A program made the translations under genes and the position numbers. The notes beneath the pieces were generated by a model, which ran no database searches, had not been told where the DNA came from, and was given only the letters and a program-made list of their open reading frames with translations. Shown here one piece after another: positions 58,045-64,000 of a stretch of DNA of 64,000 nt (position 1 is the first letter of the stretch; every line of letters begins with the position of its first letter). Origin of the DNA: Flavobacterium sp. YO12 (GTDB lineage Bacteria > Bacteroidota > Bacteroidia > Flavobacteriales > Flavobacteriaceae); contig NZ_NRQU01000015.1 of the NCBI RefSeq assembly GCF_004119495.1, positions 1 through 64,000 of the forward strand, given 5' to 3'.

Positions 58045-59866
58045 TTTCAAAAAAATAGTTCCTTTTATATATCCATATAAAAAATATGCATTCTTAAACA
58101 TTTTCTTTAATGTTCTGTATGCGCTTTTCAGTACACTTTCGTTTGTTGCTTTAATACCGATGCTTCAGGTGTTATTTGACAAAACAAAAGCAAACAATGT
58201 AAAACCTGTATTTAAAGGAATTTTACAGCTTAAGGAATATGGGGAAGACTATTTAAGCTACTATATTACCACAACAAAAGGAACTCACGAATCTGGTTAC
58301 GTTCTTTCCATTATGGTTGCTATAATCATCTCGATCTTTTTATTAAAAAATTTAGCCGATTATTTAGCGATGTTTTTTATCAATTTTTTGAGAAATGGTG
58401 TTTTAAAAGACATGAGAAATGCTTTGTACAAAAAAACACTAGAGCTTCCTTTAGCTTTTTATTCTGAAAAAAGAAAAGGAGATGTAATTTCTAGAATTTC
58501 TGCAGATGTAAACGAAGTTCAAAATTCATTTTTAGCAATTTTAGAGCTTATCGTAAAAGAACCTTTAACTATTATTTTTACGATAGCTACCATGCTTATC
58601 ATCAGTGCCAAACTGACTTTGTTTGTTTTTATTTTTATTCCAGTTTCAGGATATATCATTTCTTTGATTGGAAAACAGCTTAAAAAACAATCCACAAAAG
58701 CTCAAGAAGAACAAGGAAGATTTCTATCTACTATCGAAGAAACAATTGGCGGATTAAAAGTAGTAAAGGGCTATAATTCTGAAAATTACTTTAATACCGT
58801 TTTTCAAAATTCAACAGAACGTTTTTTCAATTTATCAAACAGTATTGGAAACCGTCAGAACTTAGCTTCTCCTGCGAGTGAGTTTATGGGGATTACTGTT
58901 ATTGCCATTTTACTTTGGTACGGCGGACAGATGGTTTTAATTGATAAAACTTTAGAAGGCGCCGCTTTTATCGCTTACATGGGATTGGCCTATAATATTC
59001 TAACTCCTGCAAAAGCCATTTCTAAAGCTTCTTATGGAGTAAAAAGAGGAAATGCCGCAGCAGAACGTGTTCTTGAAATTTTGGAACAAGAAAACACTAT
59101 TGTTTCTAAAGAAAATGCTATTGAAAAATCGACTTTTGACGATAATATCGATATTAAAAACATCAACTTTAAATACGAAGAAGAAACGGTTTTAAAAGAC
59201 TTTTCTCTTCAAATTAAAAAAGGACAAACTGTTGCACTTGTTGGTCAATCTGGAAGTGGAAAAAGTACTATTGCAAACTTACTGACTCGTTTTTATGATG
59301 TAAACGACGGAACAATTTCTATTGACGGCATCAACATTAAGGATATGAACCTGCAATCGCTTCGCAGCTTAATGGGACTAGTTACACAAGACAGCATTTT
59401 ATTTAATGATACTATTAAGGCCAATATTTCATTAGGAAAACTAGACGCTACTGATGATGAAATAATCGAAGCTTTAAAAATCGCAAATGCATATGAGTTT
59501 GTAAAAGATCTTCCGCAGGGAATTTATACCAATATCGGAGACAGCGGAAATAAGCTTTCTGGCGGGCAAAAACAACGCTTATCGATTGCAAGAGCAGTAT
59601 TAAAAAATCCGCCGATTATGATTTTGGATGAAGCAACTTCTGCATTAGATACTGAAAGCGAAAAATTTGTTCAGATAGCTTTAGAAAACATGATGCAAAA
59701 CAGAACTTCTATTGTAATTGCCCACCGTCTTTCGACAATTCAAAAAGCAGATATAATCGTAGTAATGCAAAAAGGAAAAATTGTTGAGCAAGGAACACAT
59801 GACGAACTAATTGCCCACAACGGCACGTACAACAAACTGGTAACTATGCAGTCTTTCGAGTCTTAA
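58037..59866 (+). CDS. ABC exporter, fused permease and ATPase (MsbA/lipid A type)
   Basis: A 609-residue half-transporter. Residues about 1-330 carry six helices (KKYAFLNIFFNVLYALFSTLSFVALIPMLQVLF ... TVIAILLWYGGQMVLI). The ATPase has Walker A GQSGSGKS, signature LSGGQKQRLSIARAVL, Walker B IMILDEATSALD and H-loop VIAHRLST. Substrate probably a lipid or lipid-linked glycan; MsbA-like homology is not proof. It overlaps the DUF1016 gene by 8 bp. Confidence 0.92.
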   Translation: MSNFKKIVPFIYPYKKYAFLNIFFNVLYALFSTLSFVALIPMLQVLFDKTKANNVKPVFKGILQLKEYGEDYLSYYITTTKGTHESGYVLSIMVAIIISIFLLKNLADYLAMFFINFLRNGVLKDMRNALYKKTLELPLAFYSEKRKGDVISRISADVNEVQNSFLAILELIVKEPLTIIFTIATMLIISAKLTLFVFIFIPVSGYIISLIGKQLKKQSTKAQEEQGRFLSTIEETIGGLKVVKGYNSENYFNTVFQNSTERFFNLSNSIGNRQNLASPASEFMGITVIAILLWYGGQMVLIDKTLEGAAFIAYMGLAYNILTPAKAISKASYGVKRGNAAAERVLEILEQENTIVSKENAIEKSTFDDNIDIKNINFKYEEETVLKDFSLQIKKGQTVALVGQSGSGKSTIANLLTRFYDVNDGTISIDGINIKDMNLQSLRSLMGLVTQDSILFNDTIKANISLGKLDATDDEIIEALKIANAYEFVKDLPQGIYTNIGDSGNKLSGGQKQRLSIARAVLKNPPIMILDEATSALDTESEKFVQIALENMMQNRTSIVIAHRLSTIQKADIIVVMQKGKIVEQGTHDELIAHNGTYNKLVTMQSFES

Positions 59867-60001
59867 ACACAAAACAAAGACTTAACAAACAAACGAACAC
59901 AGATTAAAGAATTATTAAACCTGATTTTAATTTCTTTAATCTGTGTTTATTTTTATAACTTTAGGTTAGTTAAAGAATAAACTTTTTAACGCTTCTTAAA
60001 A

Positions 60002-60703
60002 ATGTATATTAACAACCCTAATATCAAACTGCCAGATGATCCTAATACGATTGTTTGGAAATATCTTGATTTATCTAAATTTCTAGATCTATTACTTTCG
60101 AAGAAGTTATTTATGTCTCGTTCTGACAAATTCGAAGATCAATACGAAGGCACTTTCAGCGAACCTACTTACGAAGAAATAAAAAAACTTGCGGTTGACA
60201 ATCCTGATTTCCTAAGTTACTACAAAACGCATCGAGAAAAAGTTGCGATCAGCAGCTGGCATATAAATGAATACGAATCGTTTGCAATGTGGCAGATTTT
60301 TACTCAAAACAGCGAAGGATTAGCCATTCAGTCTACAATTGGAAGATTACAGAAAGCTTTAAAACCAGAAAACAATTTCGACCAATATATAGGCGAAGTA
60401 AATTACATCGATTACAAAAGAGAATACATTCCGTTTGATGATTTATTCTTTCCGTTTTTATTCAAAAGAAAAAGCTTTCAATACGAACGCGAGGTCCGAA
60501 TTATCACCGATACTTCCAAAAGTAATCTCAAAATAAACGATGGTCTAAGAATCAATGTTGACCTTAAATACCTTATCGAAAAAATTTATATACACCCTAA
60601 ATCGGAGAACTGGTATAAAAAACTTGTAATTGATTTAGTTCATAAACTAGATCATGATTTTGACATCGAAAAATCAGATTTGGAAAGTGATATATTAATA
60701 TAA
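60002..60703 (+). CDS. DUF2971 family protein
   Basis: A 233-residue soluble protein of the DUF2971 family: VWKYLDLSKFLDLLLSKKLFMSRSDKFEDQYEGTF, VAISSWHINEYESFAMWQIFTQNSEGLAIQSTIGRLQKAL, YIDYKREYIP and FLFKRKSFQYEREVRIIT. Function unknown; members are often found among accessory and defence genes. It stands alone, with a strong terminator downstream. Confidence 0.9.
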   Translation: MYINNPNIKLPDDPNTIVWKYLDLSKFLDLLLSKKLFMSRSDKFEDQYEGTFSEPTYEEIKKLAVDNPDFLSYYKTHREKVAISSWHINEYESFAMWQIFTQNSEGLAIQSTIGRLQKALKPENNFDQYIGEVNYIDYKREYIPFDDLFFPFLFKRKSFQYEREVRIITDTSKSNLKINDGLRINVDLKYLIEKIYIHPKSENWYKKLVIDLVHKLDHDFDIEKSDLESDILI

Positions 60704-60784
60704 AGAAGCTAAGGTTCTAAGATACTAAGATGCTACGTTTTTATCCTATCACAGATTAAAAACTTTTCTAATTGTGACTAATAA

Positions 60785-60825
60785 GAAAGGCGTGTAGAAA
60801 ATTTTAAATTTCTACACGCCTTTCT
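60785..60825. terminator. Two-way terminator after the DUF2971 gene
   Basis: GAAAGGCGTGTAGAAA and TTTCTACACGCCTTTC pair over 16 bp around ATTTTAAA, followed by TTAATTTT. Serves the DUF2971 gene and the convergent lipoprotein gene. Confidence 0.85.
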
Positions 60826-60885
60826 TAATTTTATAAAGCGTAAAAATCACCTTAATTCTTTCAATCTATAAAAACCTCAGAATCT

Positions 60886-61611
60886 CTATATAGGCTTATA
60901 ATTTTTCACTTCCCATTTTTTCGAAGTCAAATCGATATAATTGTAATGCAAAACATCGTTTTTATCAAACTGCCCGTTTTGGTTCGTGTCTTCGATAGTT
61001 CTAAAATACAAACGGTTTTTAGATTCGATCAAATTCCAATCTACCAATTCTTGCAAATCAGCAGAAACTTTTGTGAAGTTTTCCCCGCTGATATCACTTA
61101 AATACAACGTTTTAATATCGCTTGTATCAATTTTACCATCTTTGTTAGTATCTGAATCTGTTAAAGTATAAACCATAACTTTATTCTGCGTTTTGTCTGC
61201 AACCGTTTTCAAATAAGTAGCGGTTAAAATTAAAACCGGTTTATCTGAAAGCGGACGAATTGAATCTGAATCTACTTTTTGAAATTTTAAATTCTGAAGA
61301 TATCCCGTAATTTCATATTCTCCCAAATTAGAGATTGTAAAGCTTATATCATTCACGCTCGAAGATCCGTAACGTGCTTTTGACCCCTTTTCAAAAACCC
61401 TTAAATCACCAACAGGATGAATTAAATAATTCGTTCCTTCCATCTGAATAGGCAAATCTGCAATTTCAATTTGTGTCGAATCACTCTTTGCGACAGCTCC
61501 AACTTTATTTGAACCATCATAAATTACTTTTGGCTTTTGCTGTACTTCATCTTTACAACTCATTAATGTACCGATGATTATTAAGGCTATATATTTTAAG
61601 GAATTTTTCAT
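60886..61611 (-). CDS. Lipoprotein with two EF-hand-like calcium loops
   Basis: A 241-residue lipoprotein (IGTLMSC, Cys about 19). Two dockerin/EF-like loops are visible: DTNKDGKIDTSDI (about residues 153-165) and DTNQNGQFDKNDV (about 208-220). No other named domain. It is the last gene downstream of the TonB receptor and the two small membrane proteins, with a 46-bp gap to the nearer of these, so it may be an accessory of that uptake system. Confidence 0.75.
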   Translation of the reverse strand: MKNSLKYIALIIIGTLMSCKDEVQQKPKVIYDGSNKVGAVAKSDSTQIEIADLPIQMEGTNYLIHPVGDLRVFEKGSKARYGSSSVNDISFTISNLGEYEITGYLQNLKFQKVDSDSIRPLSDKPVLILTATYLKTVADKTQNKVMVYTLTDSDTNKDGKIDTSDIKTLYLSDISGENFTKVSADLQELVDWNLIESKNRLYFRTIEDTNQNGQFDKNDVLHYNYIDLTSKKWEVKNYKPI

Positions 61612-61657
61612 GCTTGCAAATTATATTAGAATATCAAATATAGTATTTTTGATCGTA

Positions 61658-62119
61658 TTATCTGTTTTTATTGAATTTTACTAAAGCAAAGATATTGAGA
61701 AACACAATTCCAAGATAACCTAAAAACACAATCCAATTTTGTTTATACAAAGATAAATAATACTCGAACCTCTTCTTTCTCTCCTGTTCCAAGATATAAT
61801 CTTTATTAGCTTCAAAATAACCACATGTAATTGGGACAATTTTTACACTTATTTGATTCTTAGGCTTTGGTATTCTCAAAACAAAAAAGTTGTTTTTATA
61901 TTGCATAAACAATGTTTCTTTTTCAGCAAAGAAGATATCCAAAATTTCAATATAAACTTCATATTTCATCTTAGCGCCAAAACAAACTTGAATTCCATTT
62001 ATTGTATCATTTGTACGATTTAATTCTTTTAAATCAAATTGAAGTTTATTTAACTTTTTTCTTTCTAAATCCAAAGAATTATTAAAATTAAAAACTTTAT
62101 AATTCCTTTTATAAGCCAT
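61658..62119 (-). CDS. Small membrane-anchored protein of unknown function
   Basis: A 153-residue protein starting MAYKRNYKVFNF, with a soluble region (NSLDLERKKLNKLQFDLKELNRTNDTINGIQVCFGAKMKYEVYIEILDIFFAEKETLFMQYKNNFFVLRIPKP) and one C-terminal helix (NWIVFLGYLGIVFLNIFALV). The middle resembles the periplasmic part of ExbD-like or related small membrane proteins, loosely. The frame is open upstream to 62230 but those residues shadow the preceding gene. It overlaps the upstream 60-residue ORF by 11 bp. The two may be coupled genes or one gene split by a frameshift; the combined chain would have a helix at each end. Confidence 0.6.
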   Translation of the reverse strand: MAYKRNYKVFNFNNSLDLERKKLNKLQFDLKELNRTNDTINGIQVCFGAKMKYEVYIEILDIFFAEKETLFMQYKNNFFVLRIPKPKNQISVKIVPITCGYFEANKDYILEQERKKRFEYYLSLYKQNWIVFLGYLGIVFLNIFALVKFNKNR

Positions 62120-62291
62120 AAACAATCCTTGTCTCAGTAGAGTCACTAGGAACATTAATATCAATACATCGCTCATCTTTAAAAGCATCAACTTTATAAA
62201 AATGATAAAAACACAGTAAAGGAATAACAATTAAAGAAATCATTCCGGGAACATAATAAATCCTTCTTCTATTTTCCCGTTTCCTTATCAT
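62109..62291 (-). CDS. 60-residue membrane protein (possible 5' part of the next gene)
   Basis: MIRKRENRRRIYYVPGMISLIVIPLLCFYHFYKVDAFKDERCIDINV: a basic N-terminus, one helix (about residues 15-32) and a periplasmic tail, like the N-terminus of a type II-anchored protein. It overlaps the TonB receptor stop by 4 bp (ATGA) and the next gene's start by 11 bp, so translation is coupled in both directions. Confidence 0.65.
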   Translation of the reverse strand: MIRKRENRRRIYYVPGMISLIVIPLLCFYHFYKVDAFKDERCIDINVPSDSTETRIVYGL

Positions 62292-64000
62292 AACCTTACA
62301 TTCAGTTTTATATTAAAGACTCTTGAAGTCATAAAATTCGGGATCGCATATTGGTTTTTAGAATAAACATCGCGAACCCAAGTATTCGTAATCGCATTTT
62401 GATTGTTGAAAATATTAAAAATCTCTAATCCAACAGATAACTCTTTAAAATTTTTAAGCCAGCCTGTTTTAGCATTCTGAGTACTGCTGTCAACAAAAAC
62501 TTTAGCAAAACCAATATCAGCTCTTCTGTAATCGTTTAATCTATTTTGATACAAATAAGGATCAGAATAAGCTGGTGCGCCTCCAGGCAAACCAGTATTA
62601 TACACTAAATTAAGATACACTTTTACACTTGGAATATTTGGCATATAATCCTGAAACATCATTGCAAATTTCAAACGCTGATCTGTCGGACGCGCTATAT
62701 AACCTTTGTTCTCGTAATTCTCTTCGGTTTTCAAATATCCAAAACTAACCCAAGATTCCGTTCCGGGCACAAATTCTCCATTCAATCTAAAATCCAAACC
62801 TTGTGCATATGCTTTAGCATTATTATTGGCAACATATCGAATTCGAACATTATCTATCGAATACACATTTACGTCTGAAAGTGACTTATAATAAACTTCT
62901 GTAACCCATTTAAAAGGGCGATTCCACATTTTAAAATTGTAATCGTTACTCAAAACAACATGAACCGCTTCCTGCGCTTTTACATTCGGATTCACTACTC
63001 CATTCAAATCACGGAGTTCTCGATAAAAAGGCGGCTGATGATATAATCCTCCAGAAATTCTGAAAACCATGTCCATATCCCAATCTGGTTTTATTGCAAA
63101 TTGCGCTCTCGGACTCAGTACAAACTGATTTTTTCCCTCAACCGCGGCACCCGAAACATTCCAGCTTTGAAAACGAGCACCAACATGAAACCAAATTTGA
63201 TTGGAACCAATTTCGGATTGTTTATTCCATTGTGCGTAACCTGAAAATCTGTTTATCGTATTAAAATTTGTCGCTCGAACGTTTTGATATGGTAAAAGCG
63301 GACCTTCATAAGGAGTATAAGGCTGATTGTTTTTTGGCAGCATAACTAAAGGCGGATTTACTGAAAATCCAGCCGAATCAATCACCTCCCACTCGATAAC
63401 TCTATCTCGAATTGATTCTCTGGTATATTTTAATCCAAATTCAAGCTGACTTTCTTTCCAGTCTTTAGCACCTTTAATTTCAACATTTGCAATTAAAGCA
63501 TCCAAATCATTTCTAGCGTGATTCAACTGCGATCCAATTCCTCGAGTAAAATCAACCGCTGTCTCGTTAGTTCCATCCTCAGCTGCCGCATTTCCTAAAC
63601 GATATTGCGCCAAAATATCAAAATGCTCTTTTTCTGTCGTATGAAATAATGATCCAATTAATTTTAAAGTAAGCGATGGCGAAACTTTATAAGTTGTTTT
63701 TAAAGCTCCAAAATAAGTATCGTATTGATCTTTTTCTTGACCTTCATAATACACATTAAGCGCCATTGGCTGATCGATAGTCCCAAATTTTGTTTCTCTG
63801 GTTAAGGGCTGATATAAATATTTATTCTGCGAAACATTTCCCAGAAAACTCATCTGCCATTTTTCAGAAATATCATAATTTATATTAGTTTGAAAATCAG
63901 CAAAAGTCGGCGTATAATTTGTCTTTGTATCTTGACTATTTACCAGCAAACTATTATTTCTGTAGCGAACTCCAGTTACTGCTGACCATTTTTTGTTTTT
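62288..64000 (-). CDS. TonB-dependent receptor, 5' part outside the window
   Basis: The frame stays open to the window edge, so at least 570 C-terminal residues are seen. The barrel begins with KKWSAVTGVRYRNNSLLVNSQDTKTNYTPTFADFQTN and shows the repeated strand-turn pattern, LSPRAQFAIKPDWDMDMVFRISGGLYHQPPFYRELRDLNG, WVTEVYYKSLSDVNVYSIDNVRIRYVANNNAKAYAQGLDFRLNGEFVPGTESWVSFGYLKTEE and a last strand VFNIKLNVRL. It imports a ligand through the outer membrane with TonB. The plug is not visible, and the substrate is unknown. Downstream are two small membrane proteins and a Ca-loop lipoprotein. Confidence 0.9.
   Translation of the reverse strand, partial: KNKKWSAVTGVRYRNNSLLVNSQDTKTNYTPTFADFQTNINYDISEKWQMSFLGNVSQNKYLYQPLTRETKFGTIDQPMALNVYYEGQEKDQYDTYFGALKTTYKVSPSLTLKLIGSLFHTTEKEHFDILAQYRLGNAAAEDGTNETAVDFTRGIGSQLNHARNDLDALIANVEIKGAKDWKESQLEFGLKYTRESIRDRVIEWEVIDSAGFSVNPPLVMLPKNNQPYTPYEGPLLPYQNVRATNFNTINRFSGYAQWNKQSEIGSNQIWFHVGARFQSWNVSGAAVEGKNQFVLSPRAQFAIKPDWDMDMVFRISGGLYHQPPFYRELRDLNGVVNPNVKAQEAVHVVLSNDYNFKMWNRPFKWVTEVYYKSLSDVNVYSIDNVRIRYVANNNAKAYAQGLDFRLNGEFVPGTESWVSFGYLKTEENYENKGYIARPTDQRLKFAMMFQDYMPNIPSVKVYLNLVYNTGLPGGAPAYSDPYLYQNRLNDYRRADIGFAKVFVDSSTQNAKTGWLKNFKELSVGLEIFNIFNNQNAITNTWVRDVYSKNQYAIPNFMTSRVFNIKLNVRL

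Noticed and set aside
57001-60703. A defence island around the DUF1016 and DUF2971 genes
   Set aside because: Only these two loosely defence-associated families are present, separated by an ABC exporter, with no methylase, helicase, integrase or toxin pair.

Overview
The window looks like a chromosomal segment of a Flavobacterium-type member of the Bacteroidota. The evidence is low GC content, Bacteroidota promoters with a TAnnTTTG -7 element (often with TTG 18-21 bp upstream), no Shine-Dalgarno sequences, lipoproteins with acidic residues after the lipid-bearing Cys, families largely confined to this phylum (DUF4421, DUF4252, DUF4199, DUF5522), and dispersed intergenic palindromes familiar from Flavobacterium genomes. 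I see no phage, integrase, rRNA operon or CRISPR array. Most of the window is ordinary core genome with a few mobile-looking single genes.

Layout. 0-3.5 kb: tRNA-Lys, tRNA-Leu, a DUF4421 outer-membrane protein, a NylB-like serine hydrolase and a TPR protein. 3.6-12.5 kb: a light/carotenoid region with a CarH/LitR-type MerR-B12 regulator, crtI-crtB-crtZ-photolyase, and a divergent pair of units (ABC1 kinase-TetR versus a TIGR01777 epimerase), then YceI. 12.6-20.8 kb: VOC protein, thioesterase, rmuC, a PrcB-like lipoprotein, an ECF sigma factor with a fused anti-sigma/outer-membrane-barrel partner, MepB, RluE and TrmL. 20.9-31.9 kb: a cobalamin island with btuF-btuC-[GxxExxY cassette]-btuD on the minus strand, cobU-(bluB-cobT fusion)-cobS-cobC on the plus strand, then a cobalamin riboswitch with btuB and a BtuG-like surface beta-propeller. 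31.9-36.2 kb: S41 peptidase and an ECF sigma/anti-sigma/DUF4252 operon. 36.2-45.4 kb: a short carB, rpmH, a DASS transporter and an OprP-like porin. 45.6-51 kb: a TolC-HlyD-ABC permease efflux operon with a frameshifted signal peptide, and an ABC-F ATPase. 51-60 kb: GlmU-like protein, L31, glycosyltransferase, phosphohexomutase, DUF1016 nuclease and an MsbA-like ABC exporter. 60-64 kb: DUF2971 protein, a lipoprotein, two small membrane proteins and a TonB-dependent receptor cut by the window end.

The most interesting signal is a shared operator-like inverted repeat, TTGTTTA-N18-TAAACAA. It has exactly the same spacing in front of the MerR-B12 regulator, in front of crtI, and (one mismatch) between the TetR/ABC1-kinase unit and the TIGR01777 epimerase. 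This suggests a local regulon controlled by a B12-dependent photoreceptor that covers carotenoid synthesis, DNA photorepair and two poorly understood functions. The window also encodes uptake and lower-ligand assembly of cobalamin, the presumed chromophore source.

The second signal is a 544-bp cassette bounded by perfect 24-bp inverted repeats. It carries only a GxxExxY (PDDEXK-like) gene and sits inside the vitamin B12 ABC transporter operon. Other notable points are a one-base frameshift in a poly-T tract of the TolC signal peptide, a perfect 29-bp palindrome inside a DUF1016 nuclease gene, a BluB-CobT fusion, and a CarB without its allosteric domain. All calls come from reading the sequence; no database search was run.
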